From positions 1,860,001 through 1,924,000 of the forward strand of contig NZ_CP022297.1 in assembly GCF_017310015.1 (NCBI RefSeq): 64,000 bases of DNA. The letters are read 5' to 3'. Origin of the DNA: Marinobacterium iners (GTDB lineage: Bacteria > Pseudomonadota > Gammaproteobacteria > Pseudomonadales > Balneatricaceae). Position numbers and translations under genes: made by a program. Positions 26,830 to 35,115 of this stretch are shown here, piece after piece (within the stretch, counting starts at the first letter, position 1; every line of letters begins with the position of its first letter). The notes under the pieces are model-generated. The model was not told the DNA's origin and ran no database searches. It saw only the letters and a list, made by a program, of their open reading frames with translations.

Positions 26830-27690
26830 ATGAGTGATTCCAGTTACATCCCGCCAAAAGTCTGGACCTGGGAAGCACCCAGTGGCGGTCAGTTTGCCAG
26901 TATTAACCGCCCGGTTGCCGGTGCAAGCCACGAAAAAGAGCTGCCGGTAGGCAAGCATCCCTTGCAGTTGTACTCGCTGGCAACCCCCAATGGTGTCAAG
27001 GTGACGATCATGCTGGAGGAGCTGCTGGCACAGGGGCACAGCGGCGCTGAGTACGATGCATGGTTGATTCGTATTGGTGAGGGTGATCAGTTTGGCAGCG
27101 GATTTGTGGAGATAAACCCGAACTCCAAGATTCCTGCCATGCTGGACCAGAGTGTTATGCCGGCTCAGCGGGTGTTTGAGTCAGGCTCTATTTTGGTTTA
27201 TCTGGCCGAAAAATTTGATGCTTTCCTGCCCAAAACAATGCCTGCGCGAACTGAAACCCTCAACTGGCTGTTCTGGCAGATGGGAAGCGCACCTTTCCTG
27301 GGCGGTGGTTTTGGTCATTTTTATGCCTATGCACCCGAGAAATACGAATATCCCATCAATCGCTACACCATGGAAGTGAAGCGCCAACTCGATCTACTGA
27401 ACCGTCAGCTGGCTGAGCATGAGTATGTTGCTGGAGATGAATACACCATCGCTGATATGGCGATCTGGCCCTGGTATGGCGCACTGGTGCTGGGGCGCCT
27501 TTATGGTGCCGCCGAGTTTTTGGACGTTGACAGCTATACGCATGTGAAACGCTGGGCCGAAACAGTTGACGCTCGTCCAGCTGTTAAACGTGGGCGTCGG
27601 GTAAACCGGACCTGGGGTGATGAGGCTGAACAGTTGCCTGAACGGCATAATGCTGACGACTTCGAGGCAGGTGATGCGGATACCCGCTGA
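26830..27690 (+). CDS. yghU: glutathione S-transferase-like disulfide reductase YghU
   Basis: A 286-residue protein close to E. coli YghU, a nu-class glutathione transferase with disulfide-bond reductase activity that binds two glutathiones. Shared stretches include the VWTWE start, INRPVAGASHEKELPVGKHP, NPNSKIPA, RVFESGSILVYLAEKF and the C-terminal GDEYTIADMAIWPWYG. The thioredoxin-fold domain covers about 45-130 and the helical domain about 140-265. ATG 26830 lies 8 bases after AGGAG. Confidence 0.95.
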   Translation: MSDSSYIPPKVWTWEAPSGGQFASINRPVAGASHEKELPVGKHPLQLYSLATPNGVKVTIMLEELLAQGHSGAEYDAWLIRIGEGDQFGSGFVEINPNSKIPAMLDQSVMPAQRVFESGSILVYLAEKFDAFLPKTMPARTETLNWLFWQMGSAPFLGGGFGHFYAYAPEKYEYPINRYTMEVKRQLDLLNRQLAEHEYVAGDEYTIADMAIWPWYGALVLGRLYGAAEFLDVDSYTHVKRWAETVDARPAVKRGRRVNRTWGDEAEQLPERHNADDFEAGDADTR

Positions 27691-27702
27691 TAGTCTTTCG
27701 AA

Positions 27703-28266
27703 ATGGGCAGCACGCTAATGCTGGCATCCTTAAGTCCAATGGAACTCGCAGGCCAGCTGGTCAGTCTGACAGCGCTTGTCTTATGCCTGATCGCCTTTGC
27801 CAGCAAACAGGACCAACGGTTGATGGTCTGGCTGCTGGCGGCGAATGTAGCCTTTGCGCTGCAATTTGCCCTGTTTCAGAGCTGGACAGCCTCAGTGCTG
27901 ACACTGATTGTGATCCTGCGCATAATTCTGGCCCGCCGTTACCCTGGGAACCTGTGGCTCCTTGGGGTGATATTGGTGCTCAATATGGCTGGAGCCTGGG
28001 TGACCTGGCAGAGCTGGCATGATCTATTCGCTCTGCTGGCTGGTACGTTGGGTACACTGGGCATGTTTTTGCTTCGTGGTATCCCGATGCGGCTGATGCT
28101 GGGGGCTGCAGCGCTTTGCTGGATGACCAGCAACATCCTGATCGGCTCAGTGGGAGCCACTCTCGCTGAGGGGCTGGTGCTGGTTACCAACGCCATCACA
28201 ATCTGGCGGCTGCATCGCCTAAAGCAACAGTATCCTGATCTTGGACACCCCCCGGCAGGCTCATGA
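27703..28266 (+). CDS. YgjV-family inner membrane protein
   Basis: A 187-residue polytopic protein with six or so hydrophobic helices, for example LAGQLVSLTALVLCLIAFAS, VWLLAANVAFALQFALF and LWLLGVILVLNMAGAWV. The pattern matches the YgjV family of small inner membrane proteins, whose function is not known. It begins 12 bases after yghU and may be cotranscribed. ATG 27703 is used; ATG 27718 and 27739 are possible. The last 6 bases overlap the convergent DCC gene. Confidence 0.78.
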   Translation: MGSTLMLASLSPMELAGQLVSLTALVLCLIAFASKQDQRLMVWLLAANVAFALQFALFQSWTASVLTLIVILRIILARRYPGNLWLLGVILVLNMAGAWVTWQSWHDLFALLAGTLGTLGMFLLRGIPMRLMLGAAALCWMTSNILIGSVGATLAEGLVLVTNAITIWRLHRLKQQYPDLGHPPAGS

Positions 28267-28656
28267 GTCGGTGAGCCTTTTGACAGGTGGCAGCTTACAA
28301 CCCTGCTTGCAGCGAGATCGAAAACGCCAGATGGCAAAACGGTGGTAGGCCCAGTCCAGCGGCCGAGTCAGATGCAGTCGATTGATCACGCTGGCCAGGT
28401 GTCTGTAGTAGGGCAGCTCTCGCCAGATCACCATAAAGGCATGTACCCCGGTTTGGAGCTGCCCCTGCCGATCAACCGCATGAATCACGCGCATTGCCTG
28501 AATACGATCAAGACCATAGTGCTCTGGATTGGATTCGGGAGTGAAAAGATCCTGCCAATCAACCCGCTGTTGGCGGTCTAGCCGCTGGTAGTGAGCAATT
28601 TCCTTGCGACAAAGTGGGCATTGGCCATCATAGAAAAGGATCGGTCGAGTCGGCAT
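28261..28656 (-). CDS. DCC-family thiol-disulfide oxidoreductase (DUF393)
   Basis: A 131-residue protein of the DUF393 family, named for its DxxCxxC motif, visible here as YDGQCPLCRKEI at the N-terminus. The fold is thioredoxin-like, and a redox role is inferred from the paired cysteines. A second Cys pair (CKQGCKLP) is present near the C-terminus. It is convergent with ygjV and lies behind the LysR gene on the same strand (68-base gap). Confidence 0.9.
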   Translation of the reverse strand: MPTRPILFYDGQCPLCRKEIAHYQRLDRQQRVDWQDLFTPESNPEHYGLDRIQAMRVIHAVDRQGQLQTGVHAFMVIWRELPYYRHLASVINRLHLTRPLDWAYHRFAIWRFRSRCKQGCKLPPVKRLTDS

Positions 28657-28724
28657 CGGGTAATCTCATGCACGCTAGGCTGTGTTTAAGATCCTTACGT
28701 CGCACAGGCATAAACAGATCCCGC

Positions 28725-29663
28725 TCAATTGATTGCGCTGCACCAGGCGGGCAGCTGGGTCTGGTGCAGATGTTCTCGCAGGGTATCGAGCAGTGCTGCT
28801 GCAGCCGGGCTCAGTGCTCGCCCCTTGCGGGTAATGATGCAGATTTCACGCTCGATCTGTGGCTCATGCAGCGGAATGAAAACCAGCCCTTCAAATGAGT
28901 GCACGTCGGCGGCCAGGGCCGGCAGCAGACTGATACCGAGTCCCTGACTGATCAGCGCCGCCATGGCGGCAGGGTTGGATACCTCAATCTGAACCCGGTC
29001 CAATCGAATCGGAATATCGCCTCGCTGACTGAAGCGGGTGAGTTGGGCGCGAATGCCGGTATCCTGCGACAGCAACAACAGATGATCATCGGGTATTGCC
29101 TGCCATGATAGCTGTGTATGCCACGCCAGCGGGTGATCGCTGGGCACTACCAGCCCGTAGCGGTCGCGCAGCAGCGGGGCGTATTCAAGCTCGGGTTGCT
29201 GTGAGTGGTTGCCGGCGACCGCAAAATCCACCTCATTGTTGAGCACGCGCTGCTCCAGGCTGCCGGCACTCTCATCGCGGATGTTGACCTGGATTGAAGG
29301 GAAGCGAGTGCGGAACTGAAGCAAGGCTGCGGGCAACAGACGGGTCACGACCGAAGGGGAGCCCGCCACGCTGACATGGCCCTGTTGTAACTGGGCACGG
29401 GCGCGCAGGTCGGTCAGGGCTGCGGTAAAGTCCGACAGCAGGCGCTCGGCTACCGGCAGAAAACGCTCTCCTTCGGCACTGAGCACAACGCGCCGGGTGG
29501 TGCGGTCAAACAGAATCAGCCCTGCATCCTGCTCCAGCTGTTTGATGGTAGCGGTCAGGGCGGACTGGGTCAGAAACAGATGCTCGGCGGCACGTGTAAA
29601 GCTGCCGCAGCGTGCGACCTCGATAAAAGCCTGCAGATGACGAATACCGATCGGGCTGCTCAT
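28725..29663 (-). CDS. LysR-family transcriptional regulator
   Basis: A 312-residue LysR-type regulator: the N-terminal winged helix (IRHLQAFIEVARCGSFTRAAEHLFLTQ... about residues 5-65, with QSALTATIKQLE as recognition helix) and the periplasmic-binding-protein-like effector domain after residue 90. It is divergent from ydiJ with 157 bases between starts, the usual position of a LysR gene next to its target. Its ligand may be a D-2-hydroxyacid such as 2-hydroxyglutarate; that is inferred only from the neighbour. Confidence 0.92.
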   Translation of the reverse strand: MSSPIGIRHLQAFIEVARCGSFTRAAEHLFLTQSALTATIKQLEQDAGLILFDRTTRRVVLSAEGERFLPVAERLLSDFTAALTDLRARAQLQQGHVSVAGSPSVVTRLLPAALLQFRTRFPSIQVNIRDESAGSLEQRVLNNEVDFAVAGNHSQQPELEYAPLLRDRYGLVVPSDHPLAWHTQLSWQAIPDDHLLLLSQDTGIRAQLTRFSQRGDIPIRLDRVQIEVSNPAAMAALISQGLGISLLPALAADVHSFEGLVFIPLHEPQIEREICIITRKGRALSPAAAALLDTLREHLHQTQLPAWCSAIN

Positions 29664-29679
29664 TATTGATTAGCCATAT

Positions 29680-29703
29680 TGATTAATTTATAGAATTTAA
29701 TCA
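29680..29703. promoter_or_regulatory. inverted repeat TGATTAA-N10-TTAATCA in the LysR/ydiJ spacer
   Basis: A perfect 7-bp inverted repeat with a 10-base gap lies 16 bases upstream of the LysR start, in a spacer of 157 bases shared with ydiJ. Size and position fit a LysR-type operator controlling both genes. A second dyad (TCATTTGAATGA, 29701-29712) overlaps its edge. Confidence 0.55.
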
Positions 29704-29820
29704 TTTGAATGATAAATAAAGATTCTGCATCATTACCCGCCACTGAACAATGGCTGTCAGACTGTCTATTCTGTTCTGATGACAGCCCGCTTGCGCCTCA
29801 AACAAGCCCCGGAGAGCACC

Positions 29821-32800
29821 ATGATCCCTCGCATTGACAGCATCGACGATACTCAAAGCCTGTATCTGGACTTTATCGAAACCCTGAAACAGCAAGGGTT
29901 CAAGGGGGATCTGAACCCGGACTATGCCAACCGCGTAGTGCTGGCAACCGACAACAGCATCTATCAGATCCTGCCTCAAGGTGTGCTGTATCCGAAAAAC
30001 AGTGAAGATCTGGTGCTGATAGCACGTCTGGCGGATCAACCCCGTTTCCGTTCCATCGTACTGAGTGCACGCGGCGGCGGCACCGGCACCAACGGGCAGT
30101 CGTTGACCGATGGTCTGATCGTTGATGTGTCAAAGCACATGAACCGGATTCTGGAGATCAATCCGGATGAGCGCTGGGTGCGAGTGCAGGGTGGGGTCGT
30201 CAAGGACCAGCTCAATGCCGCGCTCAAGCCTTACGGGCTCTTTTTTGCGCCGGAGCTGTCCACCAGCAACCGCGCCACCATTGGCGGCATGATCAACACC
30301 GATGCCAGCGGCCAGGGATCGGTGCTGTATGGTAAAACCCGTGACCATGTTCTTGAACTCACCAGTGTCTGGCTTGACGGTACGCTGTGGCAATCCGGCC
30401 CGGTTGATGAAGCCGAGCTGGAAACAATTAAGCAACGTACCGATCGTGTGGGTGAAGTACACCGTCTGCTGGATGGCATTCAGCGTGAGCGACAGGATGA
30501 GATTGATACCTGCTTCCCCAAGCTGAACCGCTGCCTGACCGGCTATGATTTGGCCCATATCCGTGATGAATCCGGCCGTTTCAATCTGAACTCCATCCTC
30601 TGCGGCGCCGAAGGCTCACTGGCGTTTGTCGCTGAAGCAAAGCTCAATGTCTTGCCGATCCCCAAACATGCAGCACTGGTCAACATTAAATATGACAGCT
30701 TTGAAGCCTCTTTGCGTGATGCTCAGGCATTGATGCAGTGGCAGCCCACCTCAATCGAGACCGTGGACTCCAAAGTGCTGAATCTGGCAATGGGCGATAT
30801 CGTCTGGGACAGCGTGCGTAACTACTTCCCCGAGAAAGAGGGCGACCCGGTCATTCAGGGGATCAATCTGGTGGAGTACACCGGTGATGATGAGGCGGAG
30901 CTGCGCGAAAAGGTCGAGAAGCTTTGCCGACATCTTGAGCAGATCAGCGGCGAACCGGGTAAAAGCTTCGGCTTCAGCGTGGTGTATGGCGCCAGCGAGA
31001 TCAACAAGGTCTGGGGCATGCGCAAGAAGGCCGTAGGCCTGTTGGGCAATGCGCAGGGGCAGAAGCGTCCGATCCCGTTTGTGGAAGATACCGCCGTGCC
31101 GCCGGAAAACCTGGCTGACTTCATCATGGCGTTCCGCAAGGTGCTGGATGATCGCGGTCTGGCCTATGGCATGTTTGGTCATGTGGATGCCGGTGTACTG
31201 CACGTGCGTCCCGCCATCGACATGAAAGACCCCGAGCAGGAAAAGCTGATCCGTGAAATTACCGATGAGGTGGTGCGCCTGACACAGGAGTACAAGGGGC
31301 TGCTCTGGGGCGAGCATGGCAAGGGCGTGCGTTCTGAATATGCCCCCGAGTTTTTCGGCCCGCTCTATCCTGTACTGCAGCAGATCAAGGGCTGTTTCGA
31401 TCCGCGCAACCAGCTGAACCCGGGCAAAATTGCAACGCCTGCGATTGATGGAGCCGAACTGCTCAGGATCGATGCGGTCCCGACGAGGGGTCAGCATGAC
31501 CGGCAGATCAGTGCGGCGGTGCGTGAGCAATACGATTCCGCCATGAACTGTAACGGGAACGGTGCCTGCTACAACTACGACCCGAACGATGCCATGTGCC
31601 CAAGCTGGAAAGGCACCCGTGAGCGTATTCACTCGCCAAAAGGGCGTGCTTCATTGATCCGTGAATGGCTGCGCCTGATGGTCAGCCGTGGCGTGGATGT
31701 GAAAGCGGAAGCTGAAAAGGCACGCAGCCGCAGTGGCCTGCTGGCACTGCCGAAGAAAATCAGCAACACACTGGCCAGGCGCAAGGGGCGCTATGACTTC
31801 TCAAACGAAGTACATGAGGCGATGATGGGATGTCTCGCCTGCAAGTCCTGCGTCAGCCAGTGTCCGATCAAGGTTAACGTGCCGGACTTCCGTGCGCGTT
31901 TTCTTGAGGTTTATTACGGCCGCTATCTGCGCCCGGTCAAGGATTATCTGGTCGGTAGCCTTGAGTTCATGATCCCAGCGTTGTCGAAGTATCCGGCTCC
32001 GTACAACTGGGCCATGCGCAATACATTGGTACGCAGTGTCATGCGCCGTATCGGTGGCATGGTCGACAGCCCCGTGATCTGCACCAACAGCCTCAGGCAA
32101 GGTCTGGATCAGCGCGGCATCGACTGGGCCACGCCAGAGGTCGCCAGCAGGCTCAGTGCAGCCCAGCGTGAACGCGCCGTGGTGATCGTGCAGGATGCCT
32201 TTACCAGCTACTTTGAAACCCGGCTGGTGCTGGACCTGGTTGATCTGCTGGGCAAACTCGGATTTTACGTCATGGTGGCCCCGTTCATGCCCAACGGCAA
32301 ACCTCTGCATGTCCATGGCTTTATGGCTGCGTTTGACAAGGCGGCTCAGCGCAATACGCGCATGCTCAACCAACTGGCTGAGTTAGACCTGCCGCTGGTG
32401 GGTATCGATCCCTCCATGACACTGACCTACCGCCAGGAGTACAAGGACGCTGTCGAAGGTGAGCTGCCGCCGGTGCAGCTGATTCAGGAATGGCTGAGTC
32501 AGCAGCTGGAGCGTGTTGAGCTGCCTGAAATTCTGCCTCAGGGCGAATACCGTCTGATGGCTCACTGCACAGAGAAAACCTCTGCTGCACCGAGCATTCG
32601 TCAGTGGCAGAACATTTTTTCTGCATTGGGCCAGCAGCTGGATGTGGTGGCGACAGGATGCTGTGGCATGTCGGGCACCTTCGGTCATGAAACTGCCAAC
32701 CTGCAGCGCTCGAAGGATATTTATGACCTAAGCTGGCGCGATATCGTCAACCACCCGGAAAACCGGGGCAAGCTGATGGCCACTGGCTACTCCTGCCGCT

Positions 32801-32877
32801 CTCAGGTGAAACGTTTTGACGATCAGCAGCTGCCGCACCCGGTACAGGTGCTGCTCGATGTAGTATCGGCGGTTTAA
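29821..32877 (+). CDS. ydiJ: FAD/FeS-dependent D-2-hydroxyacid dehydrogenase YdiJ
   Basis: A 1018-residue fusion oxidoreductase close to E. coli YdiJ, reported as a D-2-hydroxyglutarate dehydrogenase. An FAD-binding PCMH domain (about 45-270; RGGGTGTNGQSL, STSNRATIGGMINTDASGQG) is followed by an FAD-oxidase C-terminal domain (about 280-540), a ferredoxin-like region with CNGNGACYNYDPNDAMCPSW and CLACKSCVSQCPIKVNVPDF for 4Fe-4S clusters, and a cysteine-rich domain ending GCCGMSGTFGHE. ATG 29821 follows GGAG at 29811; the open frame from 29779 is not needed. Probably regulated by the divergent LysR protein. Confidence 0.93.
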   Translation: MIPRIDSIDDTQSLYLDFIETLKQQGFKGDLNPDYANRVVLATDNSIYQILPQGVLYPKNSEDLVLIARLADQPRFRSIVLSARGGGTGTNGQSLTDGLIVDVSKHMNRILEINPDERWVRVQGGVVKDQLNAALKPYGLFFAPELSTSNRATIGGMINTDASGQGSVLYGKTRDHVLELTSVWLDGTLWQSGPVDEAELETIKQRTDRVGEVHRLLDGIQRERQDEIDTCFPKLNRCLTGYDLAHIRDESGRFNLNSILCGAEGSLAFVAEAKLNVLPIPKHAALVNIKYDSFEASLRDAQALMQWQPTSIETVDSKVLNLAMGDIVWDSVRNYFPEKEGDPVIQGINLVEYTGDDEAELREKVEKLCRHLEQISGEPGKSFGFSVVYGASEINKVWGMRKKAVGLLGNAQGQKRPIPFVEDTAVPPENLADFIMAFRKVLDDRGLAYGMFGHVDAGVLHVRPAIDMKDPEQEKLIREITDEVVRLTQEYKGLLWGEHGKGVRSEYAPEFFGPLYPVLQQIKGCFDPRNQLNPGKIATPAIDGAELLRIDAVPTRGQHDRQISAAVREQYDSAMNCNGNGACYNYDPNDAMCPSWKGTRERIHSPKGRASLIREWLRLMVSRGVDVKAEAEKARSRSGLLALPKKISNTLARRKGRYDFSNEVHEAMMGCLACKSCVSQCPIKVNVPDFRARFLEVYYGRYLRPVKDYLVGSLEFMIPALSKYPAPYNWAMRNTLVRSVMRRIGGMVDSPVICTNSLRQGLDQRGIDWATPEVASRLSAAQRERAVVIVQDAFTSYFETRLVLDLVDLLGKLGFYVMVAPFMPNGKPLHVHGFMAAFDKAAQRNTRMLNQLAELDLPLVGIDPSMTLTYRQEYKDAVEGELPPVQLIQEWLSQQLERVELPEILPQGEYRLMAHCTEKTSAAPSIRQWQNIFSALGQQLDVVATGCCGMSGTFGHETANLQRSKDIYDLSWRDIVNHPENRGKLMATGYSCRSQVKRFDDQQLPHPVQVLLDVVSAV

Positions 32878-32884
32878 GTTCTCA

Positions 32885-32910
32885 AGGCATGGGGCTGTGG
32901 CCCCATGCCT
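32885..32910 (+). terminator. stem-loop after ydiJ
   Basis: An 11-bp perfect stem (AGGCATGGGGC / GCCCCATGCCT) with a TGTG loop starts 8 bases after the ydiJ stop. The following AAGTTGTAGT is not a strong T-run, so termination may be partial and rraA may also be read from upstream. Confidence 0.65.
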
Positions 32911-32985
32911 AAGTTGTAGTGCAAACATATAATCGATCGGCGATGATGGCGCACACTTATGCCAACTGAAACAAGGAGCACCCCG

Positions 32986-33480
32986 ATGCAAGATCTGCTG
33001 CCTGATCTGTGTGATCACTTTGAGGAACTGGTACGCGTTGTTGAGCCGATGTTCGGCAACTATGGCGGTCGCGAAACCTTCGGTGGTGAGATCGTCACCA
33101 TCAAGGCGTTTGAAGACAATTCGCTGGTACGCGAGCAGGTTGCGCAGCCCGGCAAAGGCAAGGTGTTGGTAGTGGATGGCGGTGGTTCAATGCGCCGTGC
33201 CATGCTGGGGGACATGTTGGCTGAAAAGGCTCAGCAGAATGGCTGGGAAGGGATCATCATCTACGGCTGTATCCGTGATGTGAATGCGATTTCCGAGCTG
33301 GATGAGCTGGGGGTCCAGGCACTGGGAACCCATCCCATGAAGACAGAAAAGCTGGGTGTCGGTCAGCTGAACGTACCAGTTACCTTCGGTGGGGTGACCT
33401 TTAACCCGGGCGAATTTATCTATGCGGATAACAACGGCATACTCGTTTCCGAACAAAAGCTGGAACTGCCATCCGCCTGA
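32986..33480 (+). CDS. rraA: ribonuclease E activity regulator RraA
   Basis: A 164-residue protein that binds RNase E and inhibits mRNA decay in E. coli; the same fold occurs in 4-hydroxy-4-methyl-2-oxoglutarate aldolases. The family motifs LPDLCDHF, FGNYGGRETFGGEIVTIKAFEDN, VVDGGGSMRRAMLGD and IIIYGCIRDV are clear. ATG 32986 follows AAGGAG at 32972-32977; the open frame from 32959 is rejected. Aldolase activity cannot be excluded, but the N-terminus favours RraA. Confidence 0.93.
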   Translation: MQDLLPDLCDHFEELVRVVEPMFGNYGGRETFGGEIVTIKAFEDNSLVREQVAQPGKGKVLVVDGGGSMRRAMLGDMLAEKAQQNGWEGIIIYGCIRDVNAISELDELGVQALGTHPMKTEKLGVGQLNVPVTFGGVTFNPGEFIYADNNGILVSEQKLELPSA

Positions 33481-33488
33481 TTACTGTT

Positions 33489-33512
33489 GCGGCGGGCAAA
33501 ACTGCCCGCCGC
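33489..33512 (+). terminator. stem-loop after rraA
   Basis: A 10-bp GC-rich perfect stem (GCGGCGGGCA / TGCCCGCCGC) with a 4-base loop lies 9 bases past the rraA stop. No clear T-run follows, so it is a strong hairpin but an uncertain intrinsic terminator. Confidence 0.6.
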
Positions 33513-33617
33513 CCATACCTCTATCGACCAATCCTCATATGCTTTCTTGAATTCCTTTCCAACCTTTTGTTATTTAAAAACAAAAACAGAAAAGTTAAAA
33601 AATATTTTAACTTTGCA

Positions 33618-33645
33618 GTGACAAGCTCAAAGCCAAGGCTATACT
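33618..33645 (+). promoter_or_regulatory. sigma70-like promoter of a candidate small RNA
   Basis: GTGACA (33618-33623) and TATACT (33640-33645) are spaced by 16 bases and each match the consensus hexamer at five of six positions. The region upstream is an A/T tract that could act as an UP element and holds an inverted repeat GTTAAAA-N4-TTTTAAC (33594-33611), a possible operator. No coding gene starts behind it. Confidence 0.6.
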
Positions 33646-33651
33646 GGATTC

Positions 33652-33752
33652 AACAGCGTACCGGATGTGCGCTGGCCTGTCAGAGCAGGCTGAAAAGGAA
33701 GTACACACTGCGCGTATCCGGCTACCCCTTCTCCGGATACGCGCTTTCTTTT
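33652..33752 (+). ncRNA. candidate small RNA (about 100 nt)
   Basis: Between rraA and the convergent EAL-HDOD gene, a good promoter is followed about 60 bases later by a textbook terminator: a 12-bp stem (GCGCGTATCCGG / CCGGATACGCGC, 33710-33721 and 33733-33744) and TTTCTTTT. Between them lie a small hairpin (GCCTG/CAGGC, 33675-33679 and 33686-33690) and a single-stranded stretch TGAAAAGGAAGTACACACT. No credible protein frame exists. The layout fits a trans-acting sRNA; the AAGGA stretch could bind CsrA or a ribosome-binding region. I do not recognise a known family. Confidence 0.55.
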
Positions 33753-33758
33753 ATGGGT

Positions 33759-34985
33759 TTATTCGTACATCGCCTGCATCGACTCTTTGGTCCACTTCAA
33801 GCTGTGACGATAGGTTGCTTCATACAGCGAGATATCAAAATCGCTGGGCAACTGATCCCAGTCACCGGATTCATATGCGATCACTTGCCTTAGTAGCTGT
33901 CCCATCTTGCCTTCACCTCTAGCCAATGCCGCTTTGATATCCTCGCCCAGGGGCAGCTGCTCAAGCAGTGTTTCCTGATCAATATCCAGCATCGCATGAA
34001 GGCCCGACATCATGCCAACCATAAAGAAACCGGACGGGTTGGGTTGATGTTCACTCTGCGCGATCATTTCACACATGTGGCCACGGGTAAGCAAGATGCG
34101 GGTAAGCTCCTCCGGCTTATCTCGGTTCGCCGTCATCGCAATCAGGGTGGCCCACTTTCTGATCTGCTCCATTCCAAGCAACACAACAGCCTCCGCGATC
34201 GACTCAACCTGGCGCACAAGTGAGTAGGCGGCAGAGTTGACGATGCGCAGCAGCTTATAGGTGAGTATAGGGTCACGGATGATCAAGTCTTCAAGCTTTT
34301 CCGGTGTAGCATTGGGCTTCTGCAGCTCCTGCATCAGCTGCATCAAGGCTATCTGATTGGCATTGACCTTGCGGCCCTTCACAACCTTGGGCTTGCTCAG
34401 AAAGCTGCCCTGGAACAGCTTGTACCCGCTCTCGATGCAGTGTTCAAGCGTGTCGAAGCTGGTGATGTTGGTTGCCAGCAGAGTAGACTTGTAAGGCGCA
34501 AGCAATTCTGCCTGACGGCGAATCTCCTCGCTATCCAACTGGCCAACATCAATTTTGATGATTTTGGCAATTTTAAGGGCAGTATCGTATTCGGGACTGA
34601 AGCGGAAGTCGGTGAGCGCAATACGGTAGCCATCTTTCGACATTTTATGCAGAGCGCGCAGCAGATCCATGTTGCCCGGCTCAGTCAGGCGAATACAGAT
34701 CACGACCTGCTTGGCCGGCAGTGTCGGCATGGTGCCTTCCAGAATCATGCGTGGTGCAATCTGGATAAATGCGGGCACGCGCTTTACTTCGCCCTGATCC
34801 GAAATACTGGTATAGGCATGCAGAATCACCTCTGAGCTGGATTCAGCTTCAGGGTCCGTCTGCAACATCGCGTTCAGGTGTTCGTCTTCCTTGTACAACA
34901 GATCATAGGCGATAACACGCTGCTGGTGATCGAAGATCGGCTGTCGGGCCAGCAGAGGCTGTCCCCGTTCAGTATTACTGTCCAT
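33759..34985 (-). CDS. EAL-HDOD (YuxH-type) signalling protein, catalytically degenerate EAL
   Basis: A 408-residue protein with an N-terminal EAL-like fold (about 1-205; LLARQPIFDHQQRVIAYDLL) and a C-terminal HDOD domain (about 205-400). The catalytic EAL triplet is replaced (YDLLYK) and other metal-binding acidic residues are missing, as is usual for YuxH proteins, so it should not hydrolyse c-di-GMP and may act as a sensor or scaffold. The HDOD part has DPILTYKLLRIVNSAAYS. ATG 34985; it is divergent from rbgA. Confidence 0.88.
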   Translation of the reverse strand: MDSNTERGQPLLARQPIFDHQQRVIAYDLLYKEDEHLNAMLQTDPEAESSSEVILHAYTSISDQGEVKRVPAFIQIAPRMILEGTMPTLPAKQVVICIRLTEPGNMDLLRALHKMSKDGYRIALTDFRFSPEYDTALKIAKIIKIDVGQLDSEEIRRQAELLAPYKSTLLATNITSFDTLEHCIESGYKLFQGSFLSKPKVVKGRKVNANQIALMQLMQELQKPNATPEKLEDLIIRDPILTYKLLRIVNSAAYSLVRQVESIAEAVVLLGMEQIRKWATLIAMTANRDKPEELTRILLTRGHMCEMIAQSEHQPNPSGFFMVGMMSGLHAMLDIDQETLLEQLPLGEDIKAALARGEGKMGQLLRQVIAYESGDWDQLPSDFDISLYEATYRHSLKWTKESMQAMYE

Positions 34986-35115
34986 TCATGTCCCCGAATC
35001 GGCGTTTTCAGGCTGGAAGTGTATAATTTTATCATGTTGCAAGCACCTGCAGGTATGGTTGAGTACGGCCTGCAGGTATAATGCTGCCCCCTGATTTGCA
35101 AGCACTGGATTGTTA

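Noticed and set aside
33567..33893. 108-codon plus-strand frame between rraA and the EAL-HDOD gene
   Set aside because: It contains the terminator stem and overlaps the end of the EAL-HDOD gene; the region is better explained by a small RNA.
35047..35083. Direct repeat CCTGCAGGTAT in the HDOD/rbgA spacer
   Set aside because: Two copies only, and CCTGCAGG is a short self-complementary word; the second overlaps a -10 box. Not enough for an operator call.
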